Assembly (NCBI GenBank): GCA_009760855.2
Contig: WPIO01000072.1
Coordinates: forward strand, 852,501 to 916,500
DNA: 64,000 nucleotides
Direction of reading: 5' to 3'
Source of the DNA: Cristatella mucedo
Taxonomy: Eukaryota > Bryozoa > Phylactolaemata > Cristatellidae
The translations under genes were made by a program, and so were the position numbers. Below the pieces are notes generated by a model. It did not search any database. It was not told where the DNA came from and saw nothing but the letters and a program-made list of their open reading frames with translations. How positions within the stretch are numbered: position 1 is the stretch's first letter; every line of letters starts with the position of its first letter. This document shows, piece after piece, positions 36,301-48,800 of the stretch.

Positions 36301-39300
36301 CTCTCTCCTCACACCCACCCGAACATGAATATGGAATCGACGATCCTATCTTGTAAAGCATCAATCTTTAGAGGTACTGTTGACCCATGGAATAAAATAG
36401 TGATAATGTATGTGTATATATTATCAATAAAAAATTAATCCTCTTTTTAGGTGTTTTGCAGTGGCTGGAAAGGAACAATAAGATGCACGGTATCAGCACC
36501 GGTTGTAGAACATTTCCCCCTGGACGTTCCCCCCCCCGACATTTCCCCTCCTGGTGGACTCTAGGACATTCCCCCATTATAATAATAATAATAATAATAA
36601 TAATAATGCACTTGATAAAGCGCCCTCAGAGAACTCAATCTCTTCCTAGGCGCTTTACATTTGCTGCAAAGGGAAACGCGATTGAATCGTGAGTAATATC
36701 ATGCTTGATAAACAACATGAATAACATGGTTAGGGGTGACATGCACAGGGTAGGCATGCAAATGTGGTTAGTGGCAGCATGCACAGTGTCAGCACGCATA
36801 AGCACATTAAGGAAGAATCACAGGGATCCACTAAATGCTGTCCTAAATAGGTGTGTTTTAAAGTTCTTTTTAAATGTGGTCAAGTCAGGGATTTTCTGAC
36901 GCAAGTCGGGAGGGAGTTCCAGGCTTTGGGAGCATACGAACCAAATAAACGGTCTCCAATGGATACGTGTGTCTGCATTCCCAAGTAGTTCGTTGTACAC
37001 CATAAGCAATGCTGACTCTGTGGCGTGATTAGCTCTAAAGCCAGACTGGAACTTACTAGCAAGGTTTGAGGTTTCAATATATGAGTTCAACTGGTCTGCC
37101 ACGACCCATTCCAATGTCTTTAATAGAAATGGTAGAAGGGAGACGTAGTTGCTCAAGTTCTCTTAGTCCAGTGTCGCTTTCTTGAGAAGTGGCCTGACTA
37201 CAGCTTTTTTGAAAGGTGCTGGGACATGACCTGAGGCTAATGACATATTAATGATGTTAGTTATGCATGGCAGTAGCAGATCAATGCAACGTAGGAGCAG
37301 GACAGTGGGATTAGTATCCAGAGGACTTGTTGTCTTCTTTGATTGGAATAAGAACTTCAGGACGAGATCACTAGGAACCTGCTTAAATGTAGACATTTAG
37401 GAGCAGCCAAGAATCGGGGAACAGCATTCGAGGGGGGTGTTGTCATCGCAGGGATGGACTCCCTGATCTTGTCTATCTTCTGCACAAAGAATCGAGAGAA
37501 GCGATCGGCTAGATCATCACAAGGATCAACAGGTAAAGGAGCTAATCTGGTAGCGGTTGAGGAGATGGTTGATCGTCGACATCAGCATTTTTGGATTGCG
37601 CATCTGTGATTCAACAATATTTTTATAGAAGCTAGACTTGGCCTTTGCTAGGATCGATTGGTACGACCTACAGTAGTCTTCATATGCCTGTCGATGGACA
37701 GTCAATCCTGATCGTTTGTATGCTTTTTTTCAAGCTTGTGCTTAGTAGACCTGGCTAGTTTAATGTCTGTGGTAAACCATAGGCCGGCTGGGCGATGGCG
37801 CACAGTGCGCTTAGTCAGAGGTGCAAATTTGTCGAGCGTGTCAGCTAGTGTCGTGTTGTAGCTCTCTCCCAATTATGACAGATCGGAGGGAGGACTGAGC
37901 AGCAGAGGCGAAGCAGATATTCTTGCACGGACAGCATCGATGTCAAGGGTCTTGAGGTTTTGCGATTCACGGGTTATTTCAGAGGAGGTGGGCACACCTG
38001 TAGATTGAATGAGATCTGCATGTGGTCAGATAAGCAGGATTTGTTAATAATTGGTGATGACAAAGTGCAGTTGTCTGAGAAAATCTGGTCCCGTGTGTAA
38101 CCCTTGATGTGAGTAAGGCCATGCACATGAGCCACAAGAGACAATGAGTCAGTCAATGCACGAAGTTCAGTGCTGAAGGTGTCAGATAAGTTATCAAAGT
38201 GAACGTTGAAATCCCCCATAACGGGGAAGGATCGATTTCTTGCATACAGAATAGAAACGAGATCGCACAAATCTGAGATAAAGGAGGGTTTGGTACCTGG
38301 TGGGTGATAAACTACTGCCACTGTCGGTAGCTTGTCTTCGGGTGAGACCATGTCATTTTATTCAAAAGACTGCTTCGAGGGTACTGAAAATGGCTTGAAG
38401 TTGAATTTCGAGCGCACGATAACAGCAACTCCACCTCCAGCTTTGATTGATCTAGGGGTGGGAAAGAATGAGAAACCGGTTGGAGTAGCTTCTTTAATTG
38501 TCGGGCAGTTTATCGATTTTAGCCAAGTTTCAGTTAGGGCAAGCAGGTCGATACCATTTTCAGAAATAAGGTTGCTTATTACCAGAGGTAATTAGCATCG
38601 TACCCCCACATTCCCCCCTGTAGGACATTTCCTCCCCCTATGTTGATGAATGTATAACTAAGAATACAGATATAAAGTCGTCCCTCGTTTATTGCAGTTA
38701 GTCGGTTCTAGACTCTGCCGTGATAAGTGAATTTCCGAGATTTCCGTACGATTCTTTATTTATACATCGAATATTTTTGTAACTAGAACATAGAAAACCT
38801 GTTCACGACCCTCTAATTTGGTTTTAACATTATTAAACCCCTCTGGACATGAAATAACACCCTTTTAGTCACCATTACACCCGTATCACCCAATATATTA
38901 GACAAAGTAAGGGATAATAAGACGTATTTGACGTTACAAATGTATTATTATTGGTGTACATTTAATTACACCCATGCAGTTTTTACACGCAACCCTAACT
39001 TATGAAAATAGTGCAATTTGTTCGATGAGGATTAAGAGGTGTACTGCGTGGCAAAGAACGTGAAGGTTACTGCTCTTTATGAGGTTGCACCTGACGTTGA
39101 ATTATTTGTGGAGGTGCTCGAATAAATAGACCAACAGCCCATAGGTATAGCAATTTTAATTGTGATTCAGGGGTGTGTAATTGACTCAGACAACCGAGCG
39201 CTGTATCATTTTCACCATCTTGGTCAACTTTTGTAATGAAGATATTTGAAAAAACTTCGATAGACTGAAGCCTCGAAAGTCGAAGCGCGAAGTGGCCAGG

Positions 39301-39850
39301 AACGACTGTATATATACAAGATCAGATGAAGTTCACGCACTATTGAAATAAAACAACTCAGTATAAGTGGCGAATCGATAGCACGACCGACGGAGGCAGT
39401 ACGGCCAGCGCGGTGTCGGTAGAGGTCGACACGCGACGCCCAGTGCAGCAGCGGCTGTAGCCGGCGGTGCCGACGTCGGGAGGGGCGGCAGCTGATGATA
39501 CTACTAGGCGCTCACGCCTGCTGCCGAGTGTGTCTGCTGCTGGCCGCCTGGGGCAGAGCTTTGACCTTGTAATTGATAGTCTGCCGAAAATCGACCGCAT
39601 TTCTAATGACTATAATTTAAGAATATGTCATATATTATATACTATATAATATTTTTACAAGATATGTAAACAAGACAGTTTATATCCTGATATTTCCATA
39701 CAGGAGGGGAGGAAATGCCCTACGGGGGAGGGGGAATGTCCTACCTTAGGGGGAAGTCATGGGGAGGAATATCCATACCCCACCAGCACCCATATACCTA
39801 TAAAAGTAACTCGTGTAGACAGCAAATGATGTGAGGCATAAAGTGGCTTC

Positions 39851-39895
<45 letters not shown>

Positions 39896-42800
39896 GTAAT
39901 TATAAGACACTTGATAAAGCACCCTCTCAATCTCTTCTTGGCACTTTACATTTGCTGCAAAAGAAGCATGATCGAATGTCTGATTAGTGGTAGCAAGCTC
40001 AATAAACAAAAATAACATGGTAAGGGGTGACATGCACAGGATCAGCATGTAAGTATGGTTAGTGGCAGCATGCACAGTGTCAGTATGCATAAGCACATAA
40101 AGGTCGAATCACAGGGACCCACTAAATGCTGTGATAAACAGGTGTGTTTTTAGTTTCTTTTTAAACGTGGTCAAGTCAGGGGATGTCGTGACGAAATTCG
40201 GTAGTGAGTTCCAGGCTTTGGGGGCATGCGAACGAAAGGCACGGTCTTCAAATGATTTGAGGTTTGTACGAGGTAGTGGTAAACAGTTGGATTCCGGAAA
40301 GTGGGTGGGACGATGGTGCCTGGTGGAGCAGTAGATCTGATAGGTAGGCTGGAGCTAAAGAATGAAGGGACCTTAAAGTGAGCAACAAAACCTTGAAGTC
40401 GGTGCTTTGCTTGACTGGGAGCCAGTGCAGGTCGGCAAGAAGTGGTGTGATGTGGCAACTTCGACACTCACGGACCGACAAGCCTATCTGTGGATTTTTG
40501 CACCATCTGTAATTGCCTGATTGCACATGCCGGTAGGCCAGCAAGCAGCGAGTTACAGAAGTTAAGTCGGGATGTCACAAATGCATGGACCAACTTAAAC
40601 GTGGTATCCTTATCTAAACAAGCCCAAATTTTAGCAATTTAAGTAAGCTGAAAGTAGGCAGATTTGACTGTGGAGCTGATGCTGTCGTCTAACGAAAGGT
40701 CACTTTGGAACATGACACCTAGATTTCGAGCTGATTCAAGAGGAGGTATGCTGGCAGAGCCAATTTTGAGTGTCAGCCTTTCCAATTTCTGAATCACATT
40801 GGGTTTGCCCATAACTAGTAAGTTAATTTTTTATCATCGTTTAGTTTTAGAAAATTTGCTGCCATCCATGTGTGAATGTCATCAATACATGCAGCAAGTG
40901 AGTTGAGAGAATTCGAGGTGCTCGAAGGTTGGGAGGGATCAAAGCAAAGGTACAACTGAGTGTCATCCGCATAAAAGTGAAAGCCTAGATTGTGCGTGGC
41001 AATCACATCAGCAAAAGAGAGAGTATAAACCGGGAAAAGAACCGGACCCAGCACGGAGCCCTGAGGTACCCCATATTTCAGAGGTACCTCTGATGATCTT
41101 TGTCCATTCAAGTCAATATCTGGAGTCTCCCACGGAGATACGATCTTAACCATTGCAGAGCAGTGCCAGTGATGCCCAGGCGAGATGAGAGGTGCTCTAG
41201 AAGAACTTTGTGATTGATAGTATCAAAAGCCGCCGAAAGATTGAGCAAAACAAGCAGAGATACTCTCTCTACCCGTGTTTGCATTCCTAAGTAGGTCGTC
41301 GTGTACACCCGAAGCAATGCTGACTCTGTGGACTGATTAGCTCTAAAACCAAACTGGAACTTACTAGCAAGGTTTGAAGTTTCAATATATGACTTCAGCT
41401 GGTCTGCCACGACTTGTTCCAGTGTCTTTGATAAGAACGATAGAAGGGAGACTAGGGGAAAGTCGCTTAAGTTCTCTTGGTCCATTGTTGGTCACAGGTT
41501 CGTTCTAAATGTCAAGTCGGAGCCACGTCGTGATATCAGAGGCTAGGAAGTTTCAATCTGTGTGTGCAAAGGAACTGAAGGCACTGTCTTCGAAGGGTTT
41601 GAGATTGACTAGAAGAACAGCTTGGAAGACCAGAGTCAGGTAGGCACGTGGTACGATGGGAAGCCTGAGGAGTGAGCATTTAAGATTGGCAAGTCGGAGT
41701 AAAGACGCTAGAAGTCCTAGCCTTTGAAGGTTGGCAATAAAGGATCGCCACTTGCAGGATTCGAACCCACGACATCGGTCGTGTAGAACGGCCGCCTTAC
41801 CTCCTGTGCTGTGGCTGGAGATTTGAGTTTTCATAGGGTGCTATACTTAGTAATTTTATTTAATTTTTTTATCAAGTGAGTGAGACAACCATGAAATTGA
41901 TTGGCTGGTTGATGGATATTCAATGCAGGTCAGACAGGAGTGGTGCAGTACTTGGGAGGTTGTGACTCGAACGACAAACAAGACTAGCTGTATGGGTGTG
42001 CACCATCTGAAGGCTTCCTTATGCTCGAGTTGGATACCTGAGGAGAGAGATAGGGATAGATGTGCAGAACGTCTTAACGGCTGACAAGGAAGCATATTAG
42101 TGAGTTAGGAGCAATAAAAATAATTATACTTAAACAATCTCTGGCGGTTTAATATCAAAGAGTCTCTTGCATTTTGACAAAAAGGAACGATACCTGGAAA
42201 AAAGCCTTTACTAATGCATAGGTCTTTGAAAAGGTAGCGGTCAGCTGATTCAATAGTCATACTTACATAATGGCAATAGACCTTTGGCAGCCATCAATTC
42301 CACTTATTTCGATACCCGGCTGGCCTAACCCGTTTCTAAGCTGGGCAATTCAATTGCCGCATGCTTTTCACTAACCATTTTTGTCCAATGTAAATTGAAT
42401 GCGTTTGAGGCATTGAATCATCATAAAATCCGAAAACTAACTTTGACATTTGACGTCATCCTCGCTGAACTAGATCGCCGAACCAGATTGCAAAGCAGCT
42501 GATTTATTGGTGCTCTCATTTCAGTGTCAATCCTGGAGTGCATACCATGGATATGAACAGACTGATGGGCAAAGAATGGCGGTGCTTGGGGCCGAAAGAG
42601 ATAGGAGAACACGAGTAAGTAACGGCGGCGCCTTCTTATCTCTGTGCTTGATTGGACCAAGCTAGTGTTTTGTCTAGATGGAGGTGGAAATTATGTGGGA
42701 GCACAATCTCGACTTGTTAGCATCCTTCCACACAAAGTAAAGTAATTACTGAAGGCTTAAATCAGGTTGTTGCATAAAATTGTGCAGAAATAATAGTAAT

Positions 42801-45800
42801 GTAATTAGTAGTAATGTATGTACAATTATTGACTGATAATGTGATTAGAGATCGGGAGACTGACAGCAGGTATTAAAAAGATTTTGTGCTGCACCGCCCT
42901 GTTGAGTCCCGAGGTTAAGGTGCTTGCCTTTAACGACCAAAGCAAGATGAATACATTTGATGACCGAGATCGTGGGGTCGAGCCCTGTGGCATATGTGAA
43001 GTGCTTGGATGCAGATTAAGTTATCTTAGGGCTCTAAAACTGAATAATATTTTATATACATTATGTGGTTGCCATAAGCTCTGATATTCCTATAATAATA
43101 ATATAATCATGAATTAGCTGATTTAGCAGCCTTATTTTTATACTGGCTGGAGAACTTGTACAGCTATCACCACTGCTTGCTATGGGCAATAAAGAATCGC
43201 CCCTTTTGCAAGATTTGAACCCACGACTTGGATCGTGAAGAGCAAGAACCTCACCTCCTGGGTTAAGAATATTTCCTTCTTGACTGCTATGATGAGGGTA
43301 GAGAAATGTCATAGTCTGCTAATTCTAGATATTCCAAATACTTGAGTCCGAAAAAACGAGCCTTGATGCTTATGGCTGACCTAAGGAAGCAGTCACGTTC
43401 TATAGAGGTATTTATTGCATCGCATTCTCCAACTTCGCAATGTGAAGCTAAACAGTCTTCATTGCTTTGTAGGCATGAATCCTCTGAAAAATTGTAAAGC
43501 ATTGCAGAGTTAAGGAGATAGTTAAGGATATAAGTAGTTTACAGGTAGCGGTTAAGGATGAAAGAATCGGCACCTGCAGCAAAGATATCATCCTTGCATA
43601 AGAATTGGTTTCGGAAGTTAACCTTCAGTGCCTTATACACTAGGTCGCTCATAACAATGATCATTCTTTGTTACTTCAGACTGATAGCGAACATTCTTAA
43701 ACTATTGAGCTCTATTACCCAGATGTTTTGCTTTTCCTATCTGCAATGTGTATTTTGATGAATTTTTGAACCATTAACCTTAACCATTTTTTAACCATTA
43801 ACAAGCATTTGGGCTTTCAAGGCTGCTAATAACTGCCGGTTTGCCCCTACAAATGGACGTTGACTGTTTCGAAAAAACTTCCCACGATAGAATTTATGAG
43901 TAAATGGCCTAAGCATTCGTCCTTCCATGCGGATTTTCCTCGGGCTCCATTCTTCTGCAAGAGATCAACGAATGCACCTGTCGTTGTATAGGGCCAGTGT
44001 CATTACATTTCATTCGCGGCTGTGCAGTCTTTGCTTAGTGTTTGAATGTCAGCCGGCTAAGACCAACGGCTCCAGCCAACCAGTTTGAGATGCGCCCACT
44101 TTCTGAAAATGGCATGCCCAAGAATGCAGCATCTGAACTTCTGGTCACCATGATGTGTAATCTCCTTGACTGTCCACTTGCCGCCAACCTGCCTGCTTGG
44201 CTTGCTCCTTTATGTCAACGAGAAATGGTCAGTAGTGCGAGAATCAGTCGTTGCGAATGAGAATCTGACTAAATTGCCTGTAGTCGGACCATTGAATTCC
44301 CTACGGTTATTGTGGAGCACATTTTGCAATGCTCAGGCTGTCATGTGGAACATAATCATTTCTATGTTGAACCGATTGGTCGACCGTTTTTTCAGGAACC
44401 CAGCAAGTGGGTATTCAGGTGGTGTCAAGCAACCGCAGGCAAATGAGAATGCAGTCCTTTGGAGTTTTGAGGACTAAACATAGCAACGATGTATTTAGAC
44501 TGCTCGCTCAACAGCGAGTTCTTGCAGTCACCATTGTTATCGGCTTTGTACTACCACACTGATGAATTGCTGGTTGCTGTTTAATCTCGACTATGATCAA
44601 ATTACATTCCACTCTTGGCAATGTTGGAGCAGTTACTGCTTTTGTTTTGGTAGTGTACTTACCAAATATCTGCTATCTTCCATTTCTGAAGTTATTCGTG
44701 TATAGTGTTAGTAATGCAGTTGTAAAAAATGGTTTCTGTATCGTGAATATCGAGTAATCAACTCCATTATCCGGTAATGACAACAATTTGACTCTGTTTG
44801 AGCTTGCTCGTCGTATGTTGATTGTTTCAAAATTACTCCTAAACCGAAACATTTTGATTCTGGCAAATCTTCTGTCCTGGCAGTGATCTCTCTTACAAGT
44901 GTTGACATATGTGGCCGTTCGTTTATAGAATGGGCAGGGTGGAGAAGGGAAGATCCTCAAGTACCTGCTTGAAGGAGCTATTGGGGCAGGTCGCTGCCGC
45001 CATATCAGCTACTGATGATTAGGGCAGAACAGCGAGCTAGTAGTTGTGCTATCATCCAAGGGCCTTTGAGGGGGACTTGAAATCAGTAGGCCACCACATC
45101 CAAGAGTTACTGCCAGAAGTTGGAAAGAAAGCTGTCGTTTCTGGAAAAACAGTAAGAATCTCACATCTCAGATTTTTCCTATCGAGTGGAGGCGGCACTG
45201 CAAGGGCACAGTGTAGCAACTAGTCCTGGTATTAGATAAAGTTAGACTCACTCTTCTTGAAACTGAAGGCTTTTTAGATGTCCCATGAGCTTGGCGGGTC
45301 AGGATTGAATATAGGCTGATGTTCATAGAATCAGGATCAGATCACAGAATCCTCGGGAGCCAGACCAAACCAGCCAAGCCCACTCAGAAGATAGTCCTGG
45401 GGGAATTGTGGGTGCCAAGTTTGGCTAAGCATCGTTAATTTCGATACCGCACCCGAACAAGAAATAGATATGAAATAAATACCTGCTTTAGCGTCTGTAG
45501 GTGGATTTTTGTTTGGTTGGTTCTCCTAGCATTCGATTTTCTTGCCTTCTCAGGTCATCCAATCCATTTGATTACAGATAACTGGCAAAGAACAGACATC
45601 CGTCAAGCCTGATGCATCTGTAAGGTTATTTGTTAATTGCTGCATAATCTTTGTTTTTCTACAATTTACCCAGTGATTCAGTAGGGATATCAGTGGAGAT
45701 AATAATAATTATAATACATTTAATATGGCACCCTTAAAGAACTCAATCTCTTTCTAGGCATTTTATATTTGCTGCAAAGGAAGCACGATTGAATGGTTAG

Positions 45801-48800
45801 CTGTAGCATGATCAATAAACAACAAGAATAACACGGTTAGGGATGACATGCACACGGTCAGCATGCAAGTATGGTTAGTAGCAGCATGCATAGTGTCAGC
45901 ACCCATAGGCACATAAAGGACGAATCACAGGCACCCACTAAATGCCATGCTATTATTATTGTAAGCTGCCGATTGTAATTACTTTAGTATCCCAAGAGCA
46001 AACTCAACCACAAGAATGTCTCATTTCCAGCCCTGCTAGTATGTGTCAGTCTTATTTTACAGCTAATCACTCCACAAGAGTCAGCATGGCTTCGGATGTA
46101 CAACGGCCTACTTAGGAATGCAGACTTAAATAGAGTATCTCTGCTTGTTTTGCTCGATGTTTCTGCAGCTTCTAATACTATCTATCGATCACCAAGGCCT
46201 TCTTGAGCACCTCTTATCTCGCCTGGGCATCACTGGCACTGCATTGCAATGGTTCTGGTTCTATCTCATTGGGAGAGTATTGATGTGAATGGCAAAGATC
46301 ATTCTAGAAACCTCAGAAATATGTGGTTCCTCAGGGATCCGTGCTTGGTCTGGTTCTTTTCACTGTTTATACTCTACCTCTTGCCGAAGTGATTGCCAAG
46401 CATAATCTATGCTTTCACATGCAGATGACACTCAGTTTTACCTTTGCTTTGATCAGTCCAAGCCCTTCAGCACGTCGAATTCTCCCAACTCCCTTGCTGC
46501 ATGTAAGGATGGCATGCGAGGATGGCACTGATTCGGATGCACCCGGATGGCAGCAAATTTTCTTACATTGAATGATGATAAAGAACTTACTAGTTGTGGG
46601 CTAACCAAGTGTGATTCAGATATTGGAAAGTTTGAAGCTCAAAATCGTCCCTGCCCGCATACGTCCTCTTGAATCAACACAAAACCTAGGTGTCATGTTC
46701 CAAAAAAAGCCTTTCATTAGACGACCAAATCAGCTCCGCAATCAAGTCTGCCTACATTCAGCTACATAACATTGCTAAAATTCGGGCTTATTTAGATTAG
46801 GATACCACGTCTAGATCTTTCGGCAGCTTTTGATACCATCGATCACAAAGTTCTTCTAGAGCGCCTCTCATCTCGCCTGGGCATCACTGGCACTGCTCTG
46901 CAGTGGTTCAGGTCCTATCTCAGTGGGAGACTCCAGAGTATTGACGTGAATGGACAAAGATCATCTAAAGTACCTCTGAAATATGGAGTACCTCAGGGCT
47001 CCGTGCTAGGTCCGGTTCTTTTCACGGTTTATACTCGGCCTCTTGCTGATGTGATTGCCAAGCACAATCTAGGCTTTCACTTCTATGCAGATGACACTCA
47101 GTTGTACCTTTGCTTTGATCCCTCACAGCCTTCGAGCACCTCAAATTCTCTAAACTCACTAGCTGCATGCATTGATGACATCCGCACATGGATGGCAGCA
47201 AATTTTCTAAAACTTAACGATGATAAAACTAACTTACTAGTTATGGGCAAACCCAGTGTGATCCAGAGATTGGAAAGGCTGACTCTCAAAATTGGCTCTG
47301 CCAGCATATTTTCAGTTGAATCAGCTCGAAATCTAGGTGTCATTTTCCAAAGCGACCTCTCGTTAGACAACCACATCAGCTCCACAGTCAAATCCGCCTA
47401 TTTTCAGCTTCATAACATTGCTAAAATTCGGGCCTGTTTAGATAAAAAATACCACGTCCAAGTTGGTCCATGCATTCGTGACATCTCGTCTCGACTTCTG
47501 CAACTCACTGCTCACTGGCCTACCAGCATGTGCGATCAGGCAATTGCAGCTGGTGCAAAACTCTGCAGCTAGGCTTGTCTGTCGTGAGCGTCGCAGTTGC
47601 CACATTACTCCACTTCTCGCCGACCTGCACTGGCTACCAGTCAAGCAACGGATTGGTTCAAGGTTCTGTCGCTCACTTTTAGGTCCCTTCATTCTATGGC
47701 TCCAGCCTATCTGTCAGATATACTACCCCATCAGGCTAAGCATCGTACCACCCGCTTTTCGGAATCCAACAGTCTGGAAATACCTCATACAAACCTTAAA
47801 TCCTTTGGAGACCGTGCATTTAGTTCATATGCTCCCAAAGCCTGGAACTCTCTCCCGACCTGCGTCAGAACATCCCCTGACCTGACCACATTTAAAAGGA
47901 ACCTAAAAACACACCTATTTAGGACAGCATTCAGTGGGTCCCTGTGATTCGTCCTTGATGTGCTTATGCATGCTGACACTGTGCATGCTGCCACTAACCA
48001 CATTTGCATGCTGACCCTGTGCATGTCACCCCTAACCATATTATTCATTTCGTTTATTTTTTTCAAGCATGATTTTACTTACCTTTCAATTGCATTTCAC
48101 TTTACAGCAAATGTAAAGCGCCTAGAGAGAGATTAAGTTCTCTGAGGGCGCTTTATCAAGTGAATTATTATTATTATTATTATAAGTTGGTCCATGTATT
48201 TGTGACATCCCGTTTTGACTTTTTAACTCACTGCTTGCTTGTCTACCGGCACATGCAATCAGGCGATTACAGCTGGTGCAAAACTCAACAGCTTGGTTTG
48301 TCTGTTGTGAGGGTCGCAGTTGCCACATCACACCACTTCTCGCCGACCTGCACTGGCTCCCAGTCAAGCAACGTATCGACTTCAAGATTACGTCACTCAC
48401 TTTTAGTTCTCTTCATTCTTTGGCTCCAGCATACCTATCAGATTTACTCCCACACCAGGCTAAGTGTCATACCACCTGCTTTTCGGAATCTACCTATGAC
48501 TCACAAACCTCAAATCCTTTGGAAACCATGCATTTAGGTCGTATGCTCCCAAAGCCTTGAACTCTCCCGACTTGCGTCACGACATCACCTGACTTGTCCA
48601 CATTTAAAAAGAAACTAAAGACCCATCTAATTATCACAGCATTTATTGAGTCCCTGTGATTCGTCCTTCATGTGTTTATGGGTGCTGACACTGTGCATGC
48701 TGCCACTAACCATACTTGCATGCTGACCCTGTCCATGTCACCCCTAACCATGTTCTTGTTGTTTATTGAGCTTGCTGCCACTAATCAATCATTCGATCGT

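Noticed and set aside
44053-44260. Frame following exon 8 of gene 1 ending in TGA
   Set aside because: Phase fits but the acceptor is weak and the peptide has no HMG helix 3 character; kept only as a remote alternative.
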